A stretch of DNA of 29,639 nt from JAGZEG01 sp963930185 (GTDB lineage: Bacteria; Actinomycetota; Coriobacteriia; Coriobacteriales; UMGS124), in assembly GCA_963930185.1 (NCBI GenBank), contig CAWVLT010000043.1, forward strand, positions 1-29,639. The letters run 5' to 3'. Numbering within the stretch: the stretch's first letter is position 1; every line of letters starts with the position of its first letter. This document shows, in pieces, positions 1-7,170 of the stretch. The position numbers and the translations under genes were made by a program. Under the pieces are notes generated by a model that saw nothing but the letters and a program-made list of their open reading frames with translations, did no database searches and was not told where the DNA came from.

Positions 1-476
1 TGGGCGGCCCCATGGGCGACTGCGGCCTCACCGGGCGCAAGATCATCGTCGACACCTACGGCGGCATGGGGCGCCACGGCGGCGGCGCGTTCTCGGGCAA
101 GGACTGCACCAAGGTCGACCGCTCCGCCGCCTACGCCGCGCGCTGGGTTGCCAAGAACGTCGTGGCGGCGGGCCTGGCCGACGAGTGCGAGGTCCAGTTC
201 GCCTACGCCATCGGCGTGGCGCGGCCCCTCTCGCTCATGGTCGACACCCGCGGCAGCGAGCACGTGCCGGTGAGCGTGATCGAGGACGCCGTGCGCGCGG
301 TGTTCGACCTGCGCCCCGGCGCCATCATCGCCGACTTGGACCTGCGTCGCCCCATCTTCTCCAAGACGGCCGCCTCCGGCCCCTTCGGCCGCGAGGATGC
401 CGACTTCACCTGGGAGCGCACCGACCGCGCCGAGGCCCTGCGCGCCTTCGTGTCCGCCGCCGGCCACTCCCTGTAG
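1..476 (+). CDS. metK: S-adenosylmethionine synthase, C-terminal part (5' end outside window)
   Basis: Makes S-adenosylmethionine from methionine and ATP in the cytoplasm. The reading frame is open from the window edge (first full codon at base 3), so this is the C-terminal part only. It begins in the motif GGPMGDCGLTGRKIIVDTYG, a family hallmark (usually GGPxGDxGLTGRK), followed by GGMGRHGGGAFSGKD and KVDRSAAYAARW, which shape the ATP, phosphate and metal site. The ATG at base 12 lies inside the conserved GGPxGD motif and is not a start. The C-terminal domain with AYAIGVARPLS is intact and the stop is at 474-476. The gene ends 10 bases before priA, so the two are probably co-transcribed. Its product feeds the methyltransferases RsmB and RsmD encoded downstream. 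Identification is secure. Confidence 0.97.
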   Translation, partial: GGPMGDCGLTGRKIIVDTYGGMGRHGGGAFSGKDCTKVDRSAAYAARWVAKNVVAAGLADECEVQFAYAIGVARPLSLMVDTRGSEHVPVSVIEDAVRAVFDLRPGAIIADLDLRRPIFSKTAASGPFGREDADFTWERTDRAEALRAFVSAAGHSL

Positions 477-486
477 GCGCGCCGCT

Positions 487-2817
487 GTGACGGATGAGCG
501 TACGCAGGAGGCGACCGCACGCATATACGCGCGCGTCGTTGTGGACATTCCCACGCGCGCGCTCGACCGGCCCTTCGACTACGAGGTATCCCCTGAGCTG
601 CGCCAGTCCTGCCAGGTAGGGACTTGCGTGGTGGTGGACTTTGCCCGCCGTCCGGCGGTGGGCTACGTCATTGCCGTGGGGGTGGAGCTGGGCGAGGGCG
701 TGGACCCCACGCGCGTGCGCCCGGTGCGCCAGGTGCTGTGCGAGCCCATGTTCGACGAGGCCGGTGCCCGCGCCATAGAGTGGCTGGCCCGCGAGTATGC
801 CTGCCCCCTGTCGCAGGCGGCGCACCTGTTCTGCCCGCCGGGCTTCTCCGCCCGCATGGTCAAGGACGCCGACAGCGGCCTGTGGTCCCTGCAGCAGGCG
901 AGCGCCACCAAGATCGACGACCGCTGGGTGGCGCTCACCGATGCGGGCCGCGGCTTCGTGCCGGCCGCCAACGCCGCGCGCCAGCGCTCCGTGCTCGCCG
1001 CGCTCTGCGAGGGCCCGGTACGCCAGGCCGAGCTTGCCATCTCCATCCCCGGCGCGGCGGCGGTCGTGAAGGCCCTGCAGGCCAAGGGCGTCGTCGAGGT
1101 GACGCGCCGCCGGCGGGTGCGCGGCGCGCAGCAGACGTCGCTGTCGAGCGCCGCCGCGCCCCGGCGCACCGCCGAGCAGCTCACCGCCGGCCAGCGCGCC
1201 GCCATCGACGCCATCGCGGACGCCCAGCGGGCGGGCCGCGGCGACGTGGTGCTGCTCGACGGGGTCACCGGGTCGGGCAAGACCGAGGTGTACCTCGCCG
1301 CCATCGAACGCACGCTCGCCCGGGGGCGCGGCGCGGTGGTGCTCGTGCCCGAGATCTCGCTCACGCCCCAGACGGTGGGGCGCTTCCGCTCGCGCTTCGG
1401 CGACGAGGTGGCGGTTCTGCACTCCCGCCTCTCCACGGGCGAGCGCTTCGACCAGTGGGACATGGTGCGCTCCGGGACCGCCCGGGTGGTGGTGGGCGCC
1501 CGCTCGGCCCTGTTCGCCCCGGTGCGCGACCCCGGCCTCTACGTCATCGACGAGGAGCACGAGGCGAGCTACAAGCAGGGGAGCGCCCCGCGCTACCACG
1601 CCCGCGAGGTGGCGGCCACCCTGGCGCGTCTGCACGGCTGCGCCCTGGTGCTCGGCAGCGCCACCCCCTCCATCGAGGTCCTGGGCCGCTGCCGCGCCGG
1701 CACGTTCTGCGGCGTGGGCTGGACGCGCGTGGAGATGCCCGAGCGCCCCGGCGCCCGGCCCCTGCCGCCGGTGGAGGTCGTGGACATGGGCCGGGAGTTC
1801 GCAAGCGGATGGCGCTCGATGTTCTCCCGGCCGCTCACCCAGGCCATCCGCCAGGTGGTGGAGCGCGGCGAGAAGGCCGTGCTCATGCTCAACCAGCGCG
1901 GCTTCGCGCGGTGGATGCTCTGCCGTGACTGCGGATTTGTGCCCACGTGCGAGCACTGCTCCACTTCGCTGACCTACCACGAGCGCGGGCACAAGCTGGT
2001 GTGCCACACCTGCGGGATCGAGTACGCGGTGCCGGTGCAGTGCCCGCAGTGCGGCAGCCGCTACTTCAAGATGAGCGGTATGGGTACCCAGCAGGTCGAG
2101 GACCGCCTGCGCGCTCAGCTCGACGAACTGGTGGGGGGCGGGGTCCCCGTCATCCGCATGGACGCCGACACGACGCGCGCCAAGGGTGGCCACGAGCGCT
2201 GCCTGGAGGAGTTTGACGCCGCGCCCAGCGCCATCCTGCTGGGCACGCAGATGATCGCCAAGGGGCTGGACTTCCCCGAGGTGACGCTGGTGGGCGTCAT
2301 CAACGCCGACACCGTGCTCAAGGTCTGCGACTTCCGTGCGGCCGAGCGTACCTACGATCTGCTCGAGCAGGTGGCGGGCCGCGCGGGCCGCGGCCAGCGC
2401 GAGGGGCGCGTCATCATCCAGACCTACCAGGCCGACCACCCCGCCATACGCGCCGTGGCCAGACACGATCGCTCGATCTTCCTCGACGAGGAGCTGCCCC
2501 TGCGCCAGGAGGCTGGCTACCCGCCCTACGTGCGCCTGGCGAACGTGCTGGTGTGGGGCTCCAACGAGGCCGAGGTGCGCCGGGTGGCCGCGCAAGCGGG
2601 CGAGGCCATACGCGAGGAGCTGGCCGGCCAGGCAAGCGTGCTGGGGCCGGTGGACTGCGTGATCTCGCGCATGCAGGACCGCTACCGTCAGCACATCCTG
2701 GTGAAGGCGCTCCCTGAGTGTGAGCTGGGCCCCGCGCTCAGCCGGGCGCTCGCGCAGCTGCGCCCCACGCCCGGCGTGAGCGTCGCCATCGACGTCGATC
2801 CCTACGACCTCATGTGA
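487..2817 (+). CDS. priA: Primosomal protein N' (replication restart helicase PriA)
   Basis: Superfamily 2 DNA helicase that recognises stalled forks and reloads the replisome. I start it at GTG 487, giving 776 residues (MTDERTQEATARIYARVVV). An in-frame ATG at 397 would run 80 bases into metK and adds residues unlike the family. The N-terminal DNA-binding domain (about residues 10-110) includes RALDRPFDYEV. Walker A is GVTGSGKTE at 259-267 and the DEEH box is at 355-358, followed by ASYKQGSAPRYHAREVA. Four zinc-binding Cys pairs (CRDC, CEHC, CHTC, CPQC) lie at about 479-522. The helicase C-terminal domain contains GTQMIAKGLDFPEVTLVGV and QVAGRAGRG. All catalytic motifs are present. No clear Shine-Dalgarno precedes GTG 487, so translation may depend on metK readthrough. 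Confidence 0.97.
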   Translation: MTDERTQEATARIYARVVVDIPTRALDRPFDYEVSPELRQSCQVGTCVVVDFARRPAVGYVIAVGVELGEGVDPTRVRPVRQVLCEPMFDEAGARAIEWLAREYACPLSQAAHLFCPPGFSARMVKDADSGLWSLQQASATKIDDRWVALTDAGRGFVPAANAARQRSVLAALCEGPVRQAELAISIPGAAAVVKALQAKGVVEVTRRRRVRGAQQTSLSSAAAPRRTAEQLTAGQRAAIDAIADAQRAGRGDVVLLDGVTGSGKTEVYLAAIERTLARGRGAVVLVPEISLTPQTVGRFRSRFGDEVAVLHSRLSTGERFDQWDMVRSGTARVVVGARSALFAPVRDPGLYVIDEEHEASYKQGSAPRYHAREVAATLARLHGCALVLGSATPSIEVLGRCRAGTFCGVGWTRVEMPERPGARPLPPVEVVDMGREFASGWRSMFSRPLTQAIRQVVERGEKAVLMLNQRGFARWMLCRDCGFVPTCEHCSTSLTYHERGHKLVCHTCGIEYAVPVQCPQCGSRYFKMSGMGTQQVEDRLRAQLDELVGGGVPVIRMDADTTRAKGGHERCLEEFDAAPSAILLGTQMIAKGLDFPEVTLVGVINADTVLKVCDFRAAERTYDLLEQVAGRAGRGQREGRVIIQTYQADHPAIRAVARHDRSIFLDEELPLRQEAGYPPYVRLANVLVWGSNEAEVRRVAAQAGEAIREELAGQASVLGPVDCVISRMQDRYRQHILVKALPECELGPALSRALAQLRPTPGVSVAIDVDPYDLM

Positions 2818-2986
2818 CGTGCGGGCCGGGATGTCGCGCGGCGGAGTGGCCTTTGTGAGGACGCCATGCCCCGCGCGGGTGCGCGGCACGCGGGCCGGGT
2901 ACACTTCAACGCAGAATCTGAAGACCGAACCGTCGCGCGCCGGCCGCGGGGCCGGAGTGCGGACGCACAAGAAGGAGGGGATGTTC
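2818..2986 (+). other. Intergenic leader between priA and def
   Basis: These 169 bases contain no supported gene. A TACACT hexamer at 2900-2905 could be a -10 element for def, but no convincing -35 lies at the right spacing. The gap suggests def-fmt-rsmB may have their own promoter rather than depending only on metK-priA transcription. Confidence 0.35.
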
Positions 2987-3529
2987 TTGGCTACCGAGAT
3001 CGTGATCGCGCCCGACGAGCGCCTGCGCACCGAGTGCGCCCGCGTGGAGAAGATCGACGACGAGGTCATCAAGACCGCGAAGCGCATGGCGAAGGCCATG
3101 TACAAGAACGAGGGCTGCGGCATCGCGGCGCCCCAGATCGGCGTGCTGCGCCAGATCGTCGTCATCGATGTTGACTGGGCCGACGACGACGCCACGCACA
3201 ACCCCATGTTCCTGATCAACCCGGTGATCGTCGAGCAGTCGGACCAGACCGCCCTGGGCTACGAGGGCTGTCTGTCGGTGCCTGGCGTGTCGCTTGAGAT
3301 CGCCCGCTCCACGTCGGTGACCGTCCAGGCGCTCGACCTCGAGGGCCGCCTCATGCAGTACGAGGCTGCCAACAACCTGTTGTGCGTGTGCCTGCAGCAC
3401 GAGATCGACCACCTGCACGGCATCACCATGCTCGAGCGCCTCGACCCCGCCAAGCGCCTCGAGGCGATGCGCGAGTACCAGGAGGCGCTCGCCGCCGGCG
3501 CGCGCCCCGGCGAGACGGGCTCGCGATGA
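2987..3529 (+). CDS. def: Peptide deformylase
   Basis: Metalloenzyme that removes the formyl group from nascent protein N-termini. All three family motifs are present: GCGIAAPQ (residues 43-50; usually GxGxAAPQ), EGCLS (93-97, metal-ligand Cys95) and HEIDH (138-142, ligands His138 and His142, catalytic Glu139). I choose TTG 2987 (MATEIVIAPDERLR, 180 residues). The strong Shine-Dalgarno GGAGG at 2974-2978 is 8 bases from this TTG but only 2 bases from the in-frame ATG at 2981. Using ATG 2981 would add just two residues. The stop overlaps the fmt start by ATGA (3526-3529). This is the usual def-fmt pairing, where one enzyme removes the formyl group that depends on the other. The family is certain; the exact start is the only doubt. 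Confidence 0.96.
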   Translation: MATEIVIAPDERLRTECARVEKIDDEVIKTAKRMAKAMYKNEGCGIAAPQIGVLRQIVVIDVDWADDDATHNPMFLINPVIVEQSDQTALGYEGCLSVPGVSLEIARSTSVTVQALDLEGRLMQYEAANNLLCVCLQHEIDHLHGITMLERLDPAKRLEAMREYQEALAAGARPGETGSR

Positions 3530-4551
3530 GCGCCGCCGACGTGCGCGCTGCTGATGCGCGTGCCGCCGCCGACGTGCGCGGCGCCGTCGAGCCGCGCCGC
3601 CTGCGCGTGGTGTTCATGGGCACGCCGGCCTACGCGCTGGGCTCGCTGCGCGCCCTTACCGCCGCCGACTTTGTCGACATCGCGTGCGTGGTGACGCGCC
3701 CCGACGCCGTCTCGGGCCGTGGGAAGAAGCTCATCCCGTCGCCGGTCAAGCAGCTCGCCCAGGAGCTTGGCCTGCCCATCCTGGAGACCAAGAGCTTGCG
3801 CGGCCAGGAGGTCATCGACCGGCTGCGCGCCCTTGAGCCCGACGTGATCGCCGTCACGGCGTTCGGCGCCATCGTGCCCGACGAGCTCATCGAGCTGCCG
3901 GCGCTGGGCTGCTTCAACGTGCACGCCTCGATCCTGCCCGCCTGGCGCGGTGCCGCCCCCATGCAACGCGCCCTGCTGGCCGGTGACGCGCGCGTGGGCT
4001 ACTCGGTCATGCGCATCGAGCACGGCCTAGACACCGGCGCCTGGTGCAGCCAGGGCAGCGTCGAGGTGGGTGAGCGCTGCTACCCCGAGATCTCGGCCGA
4101 GCTCTCCGCGATGGGAGGCGCGGCCCTGGTTGAGGCGCTCGCCACGCTCGCCCGCGGCGAGGAGCTTGCGTGGGTGGAGCAGGATGATGCCCTTGCCACG
4201 CTCGCGCCCAAGATCGACAAGTCCGAGCTGCGGCTCGACCCCGACCAGCCCGCCGCCGTCAACATGCGCCGCGTCCAGGCGTCATCTGACGAGGCCCCCA
4301 GCCGCGCGCACGTGGCCGGCCGTGACGTTCGCGTCCTGCGCGCCCACGTGGTCGCGCCCGGCGAGGAGGCTCCCCGGCCGGCCCGAGGGCTCGTCAGCGC
4401 CGCGGGCGGCAGGCTCGTCCTGGGCTGCGCCGACGGCAGCGCCCTCGAGGTGCTCGAGATCAAGCCCGACGGGAAGCGCGCCATGGCGGCGCGCGAGTTT
4501 CTCGCGGGCGTGCACCAAAGCGACGGACTTGACTGGAGGGTGATCGCATGA
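3526..4551 (+). CDS. fmt: Methionyl-tRNA formyltransferase
   Basis: Transfers the formyl group from 10-formyl-tetrahydrofolate to initiator Met-tRNA. The 341-residue protein starts at ATG 3526, overlapping the def stop. About 24 Ala/Arg-rich residues precede the fold, which begins RLRVVFMGTPAYA. The catalytic signature NVHASILPAWRGAAP is at about 131-145 (Asn131, His133). The third catalytic residue is Asp169 in EHGLDTG. The C-terminal tRNA-binding OB-like domain (about 230-341) includes APKIDKSELRLD. The end overlaps rsmB by ATGA. The N-terminal extension is longer than usual, so a start further downstream is possible, although none has a better ribosome site and the ATGA overlap favours this one. 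Confidence 0.96.
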   Translation: MSAADVRAADARAAADVRGAVEPRRLRVVFMGTPAYALGSLRALTAADFVDIACVVTRPDAVSGRGKKLIPSPVKQLAQELGLPILETKSLRGQEVIDRLRALEPDVIAVTAFGAIVPDELIELPALGCFNVHASILPAWRGAAPMQRALLAGDARVGYSVMRIEHGLDTGAWCSQGSVEVGERCYPEISAELSAMGGAALVEALATLARGEELAWVEQDDALATLAPKIDKSELRLDPDQPAAVNMRRVQASSDEAPSRAHVAGRDVRVLRAHVVAPGEEAPRPARGLVSAAGGRLVLGCADGSALEVLEIKPDGKRAMAAREFLAGVHQSDGLDWRVIA

Positions 4552-5927
4552 CGAAGCTGTCTGCGTCGAGGCGCGCGGCCCTGTCCACGCTGCTCGTGGC
4601 GCGCGAGCGCGCGGCTTACGTGCGCGACCTGCTCAACTCAAAGGCCGGCCAGCAGGGGCTGGAGGGCCTTTCCGACGAGGACCGCGCCTTCGCCACGCGC
4701 CTGGCCCTGGGCGTCGCCTCCACGTGGGGGACGCTCGACGAGGCGATCGACCGGTTCGTGACGCGCCCCGAGTCCCTGCAGCCCGACGTGCGCGAGGCGC
4801 TGCGCATCGCGACCTTCGAGCTGCTGTTTCTGCGCAAGTCCCCGCACGCCGCGGTGAGCCAGGGCGTCGAGCTGGTCAAGACGCGTGCCAAGAGCGCCGC
4901 CGGCCTGGCCAACGCCGTGCTGCGCCGGGTGAGCGAGTCAGCCGAGGAGTTCATGGCCGAGAGCGACGCGCACCGCTTTGGCCTGCCTGCCTGGCTGTTC
5001 GAGCGCTTCGTCCAGGACGTCGGCGCGCAGCACGCGGCCGACCTGGGCGCCGCGGGCCTGGAGCAGGCCCCCACCTACATCGCCACGGTCCCCATGTGGG
5101 TGACCGACCGCCGCGCCGACCAGCTGCTGGCCATGGCGGGCATCGTCGCGCGCCCCGCAGGCGCTGTGCCGGGCTCGTGGCGCGCACAGGACGCGCGCGT
5201 CGTCGCGTCGTCGGAACTGCTCACGGGCGAGGAGGCGCAGATCGTCGTCGCCGACTACGGCGCGCAGCTCGTGGCCTGCCTCGCCTCGCCCGAGCCCGGC
5301 GAGCGCGTGCTCGAGGTTGGCTCGGGGCGCGGCACCAAGTCCGTCCTCATGGCCGGTCACGCCCATCGCCGCGGGGGAGTGGCCCGCATCTGGGCGCTCG
5401 ACCTGCACGAGAGCAAGGCCGCCCCGGCTGCCGAGCGCCTGCGGCGCGCCCGCGTCGAGGGCGTCACCCAGGTGACGGGCGACGCGCGCAGGCTCGGGGC
5501 CATCGCCGGGCTGCCTCCGCACTTCGACCGCATCCTGGTGGACGCGCCCTGCTCGGGCACCGGCACTCTGCGCCGCCACCCCGAGATCGCCTGGTCTCTG
5601 GAACCGCGGGACGTCACTTCGTGCGCGCGCACGCAGCTCGACATGCTGGTGTCGTGCGGCGAGCGTCTGGCGAGCGGCGGCGTCATGACCTACGCCACTT
5701 GCTCGGTGCTCGCTGAGGAGAACGAGGGCGTCGTGGAGGCGTTTCTCGCCAGCGAGGTCGGCGCGCAGTTCGAGGTGGTCCCGGTTGCCGACATGGCCGC
5801 AGCCACCGGCATCGTCGAGCTTGTCGACGAGGTGGGCGAGCTGTCGGGACCGCAGGGCTACCTGCGCACCTACCCGCGCCCCGACGGCTGCGACGGCCAT
5901 TTCTGCGCCTGCCTGCGCAAGAGGTAG
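4548..5927 (+). CDS. rsmB: 16S rRNA (cytosine-5) methyltransferase RsmB (Fmu/Sun)
   Basis: SAM-dependent m5C methyltransferase, in E. coli specific for C967 of 16S rRNA. The protein has 459 residues. The N-terminal NusB-like RNA-binding domain (about 1-150) contains LRIATFELLFLRKSPHAAVS. The C-terminal Rossmann methyltransferase domain has the SAM motif EVGSGRGTK (256-264). The two expected catalytic Cys are in DAPCSG (332-337, Cys335) and TCS (Cys385). The ATG overlaps the fmt stop (ATGA), so it is the last gene of a coupled def-fmt-rsmB unit, followed by a hairpin terminator. RsmB fits better than other RsmB/NOP family members because of the NusB domain and the fmt-sun gene order. Confidence 0.95.
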   Translation: MTKLSASRRAALSTLLVARERAAYVRDLLNSKAGQQGLEGLSDEDRAFATRLALGVASTWGTLDEAIDRFVTRPESLQPDVREALRIATFELLFLRKSPHAAVSQGVELVKTRAKSAAGLANAVLRRVSESAEEFMAESDAHRFGLPAWLFERFVQDVGAQHAADLGAAGLEQAPTYIATVPMWVTDRRADQLLAMAGIVARPAGAVPGSWRAQDARVVASSELLTGEEAQIVVADYGAQLVACLASPEPGERVLEVGSGRGTKSVLMAGHAHRRGGVARIWALDLHESKAAPAAERLRRARVEGVTQVTGDARRLGAIAGLPPHFDRILVDAPCSGTGTLRRHPEIAWSLEPRDVTSCARTQLDMLVSCGERLASGGVMTYATCSVLAEENEGVVEAFLASEVGAQFEVVPVADMAAATGIVELVDEVGELSGPQGYLRTYPRPDGCDGHFCACLRKR

Positions 5928-5948
5928 GGGGCGTGGGGCGGCGGCCCT

Positions 5949-5960
5949 CATAAGCTTATG
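5949..5960. repeat. 12-base perfect palindrome
   Basis: CATAAGCTTATG equals its own reverse complement. It lies just after the rsmB stop and before the terminator, in sequence more AT-rich than its surroundings. The function is unknown; it could be a protein-binding site or chance. Confidence 0.4.
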
Positions 5961-5973
5961 CGCGCACAACAGA

Positions 5974-6016
5974 GGGAGCGCCCCCGCGTCGGGTGGACAC
6001 GGGGGCGCTCCCCTTT
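5974..6016. terminator. Bidirectional hairpin terminator between rsmB and the FmdB-like gene
   Basis: Two 16-base arms (5974-5989 and 5997-6012; GGGAGCGCCCCCG at the base) pair with one mismatch around a 7-base loop. On the plus strand it is followed by CTTTACTT and a pyrimidine-rich tract, consistent with intrinsic termination of the rsmB operon. It also lies downstream of the convergent FmdB-like gene, so it probably serves both. Confidence 0.85.
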
Positions 6017-6067
6017 ACTTGGCTTTCTTGTGCTTTCGTGTAAGTCGTGGTCAGGCTCTCCTGCTCG

Positions 6068-6121
6068 ACTCACTCTTTCTGCTCGACTCGCTCTTTCTGC
6101 TCGGCCCGCTCTTTCTGTCTG
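6068..6121. repeat. Three tandem 18-base units
   Basis: Units at 6068-6085, 6086-6103 and 6104-6121 follow ACTCRCTCTTTCTGCTCG. The first two differ at one base and the third is more diverged. A partial copy precedes them. The array begins two bases past the stop codon of the minus-strand FmdB-like gene, so it would lie in that mRNA's 3' end. The period equals six codons, but no supported gene reads through it. Confidence 0.7.
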
Positions 6122-6123
6122 CT

Positions 6124-6489
6124 CTACTTTCCCGCGTCCGTGCCCTTCGACGATGCGCTCGTGCTGGGGGCGGCGGGCTTGTCGGAGGCCTTCGCGAGGT
6201 TCTTGGGGCCGTCGTCGGAGGCCTTCTTGATCTCCTTCTTGCCGGGCTCGCCCGTCTTTGCGAGCTCGGTGCTCTCCGACGAACCCGTGGTGCCCTCGGT
6301 AGCGCCGCGCTTGCCGCGCATGTCGGTGTTGTAGAAGCCGCTGCCCTTGAGCACGATGCCGCTGGCATCGAACACGCGCTGCGCCTTGGTGCCGCACGTG
6401 GGGCACACGACCTCCGGTTTTTCCCTCATCCCATGCGTAACTTCAAAGACGACGTCACATGCGGGACAGCGATAGTCATAGCGCGGCAT
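6124..6489 (-). CDS. FmdB-family zinc-ribbon protein
   Basis: A 121-residue protein starting MPRYDYRCPACDVVFEV, the typical FmdB/CxxC_CxxC_SSSS zinc-ribbon fold. It has two Cys pairs (CPAC at 8-11 and CPTC near 30) and ends its domain with FDASGIVLKGSGFYNTD, as in the family. From about residue 58 the tail is low-complexity, rich in Ser, Lys, Ala and Gly, and probably disordered. The molecular role of FmdB proteins is not established: the name comes from a putative regulator of formamidase genes, and many members sit near ribosome or translation genes. An AGAGG sequence lies a few bases upstream of the ATG. It is transcribed convergently with rsmB. Confidence 0.88.
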   Translation of the reverse strand: MPRYDYRCPACDVVFEVTHGMREKPEVVCPTCGTKAQRVFDASGIVLKGSGFYNTDMRGKRGATEGTTGSSESTELAKTGEPGKKEIKKASDDGPKNLAKASDKPAAPSTSASSKGTDAGK

Positions 6490-6518
6490 CTGCGGGGCCT
6501 CTTTCGTTTCGTTGATCT

Positions 6519-6548
6519 GGCGGGCCGTGGGCCCGCCCTCGAGTTTTT
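6519..6548 (+). terminator. GC-rich hairpin followed by a T run (plus-strand orientation)
   Basis: Perfect 8-base arms GGCGGGCC (6519-6526) and GGCCCGCC (6530-6537) enclose a 3-base loop. A run of five T follows at 6544-6548. On the plus strand it resembles an intrinsic terminator that would stop transcripts entering from rsmB. On the minus strand it falls in the leader of the FmdB-like gene, about 30 bases before its ATG, so a leader function is the alternative. Confidence 0.5.
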
Positions 6549-6552
6549 ACAC

Positions 6553-6565
6553 GGGTATGCTACCC
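6553..6565. promoter_or_regulatory. Short dyad upstream of the FmdB-like gene
   Basis: GGGTA-TGC-TACCC is a perfect 5-base dyad with a 3-base centre. It contains a TAGCAT on the minus strand that could act as a -10 element. No matching -35 was found. It is listed as a candidate promoter or operator only. Confidence 0.25.
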
Positions 6566-7076
6566 AAAGAAGGAGCCGCGTCTCGGTCTTGCTCGCAGTC
6601 TGAAGGCGTTTTTCATATTCTTGCAACTCTGTGGGTCGGTTTGGGCTGGCGGTGCCTCCGCTGGACTTCGGTCGTTGGGTTTGCGATTGCGAATGCGTGC
6701 GGATCTGGCACGTAATGTCAACGGTCCGAATCCTCGAGACTGGCTCTCGCGCACCAAAATTCCCGTGAGATGGACAAACTTTTCGGTTGTGAGCGAGTCG
6801 ATTCGCGTCGTCCTCCGTTTTGAGAATGCCTTGCAGCGGCATTCCCGAAGACAATTACTAAAAGTGCAGGTAGACATCGGTGTTATTTTGTGCGCTACTA
6901 GACGTTCGTTGGCGCAGGCGACCGCAAGTCCCTCACAACCGTCATTTTTGTCCATCGGATCGAGTTTTTCGTGCGCGAGGGGTTTCGGACGGCGTGTTGC
7001 GGCGCAATCCGATAGCATTGACATGCCCACGGCACGCGCACGACTGCATCGCACGAGCCGTTCGGCACATCTATAC
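6566..7076. other. Gene-poor, AT-richer stretch upstream of the thiamine operon
   Basis: About 510 bases with visibly lower GC and no ORF of recognisable family. The open frames present lack ribosome sites, overlap the riboswitch or the repeats, and have unconvincing composition. It contains the inverted repeat pair described separately and a small hairpin (GAATGCC 6824-6830 / GGCATTC 6838-6844). A perfect TTGACA (7018-7023) lies about 55 bases upstream of the riboswitch and could be a -35 box, but I see no good -10 at 16-18 bases. It may be remnant or mobile-type DNA. Confidence 0.5.
6724..6990. repeat. Two diverged copies of an about 60-70-base repeat in inverted orientation
   Basis: Four blocks recur in the same order when 6724-6793 is compared with the reverse complement of 6932-6990. 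They are GTCCGAA, CTCGCGCAC, GATGGACAAA and CGGTTGTGAG. The last two are separated by exactly 5 variable bases in both copies. Block positions are 6724-6730/6984-6990, 6746-6754/6971-6979, 6769-6778/6947-6956 and 6784-6793/6932-6941. The spacing between the first two blocks differs by 11 bases. The pair encloses about 140 bases. Confidence 0.75.
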
Positions 7077-7154
7077 GCTCGGGAGCCACGAGGGGTGGCT
7101 GAGAGGTGGCCATTGCCACGACCGAAACGACTCGGCCGGTAATGCGGCACGAGC
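7077..7154 (+). promoter_or_regulatory. TPP riboswitch (THI element)
   Basis: The conserved CTGAGA is at 7099-7104, following a P3-type hairpin AGCCA/TGGCT (7084-7088/7096-7100). A variable hairpin GTGGC/GCCAC lies at 7106-7119. The P5 hairpin GCCG-GTAATG-CGGC (7135-7148) matches the conserved GGATAATGCC-type loop of the pyrophosphate-sensing arm. P1 closes as GCTCG (7077-7081) with CGAGC (7150-7154). The thiM ribosome site AAAGG (7157-7161) directly abuts P1, which suggests control of translation initiation, with no evident terminator. Thiamine genes follow at once, as expected. Confidence 0.9.
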
Positions 7155-7170
7155 AGAAAGGCGGTAGCCC

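Noticed and set aside
397..486. Upstream ATG extension of priA
   Set aside because: It overlaps the conserved end of metK by 80 bases and adds residues not found in PriA; GTG 487 fits better.
406..3219. 937-residue open frame on the minus strand opposite priA and def
   Set aside because: It is a shadow of GC-rich coding sequence: His/Ala/Gly/Arg-rich, no family motif, no ribosome site, and opposite two certain genes.
6068..6121. CRISPR-like array
   Set aside because: The units are directly adjacent with no spacers, so this is a simple tandem repeat.
5948..6406. 152-residue minus-strand frame overlapping the FmdB-like gene
   Set aside because: It is in a different frame from the conserved zinc-ribbon protein, crosses the terminator hairpin and owes its length to the tandem repeat.
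6621..7142. 173-residue plus-strand frame upstream of thiM
   Set aside because: It ends inside the riboswitch, has no ribosome site and is Arg/Ser-rich without motifs.
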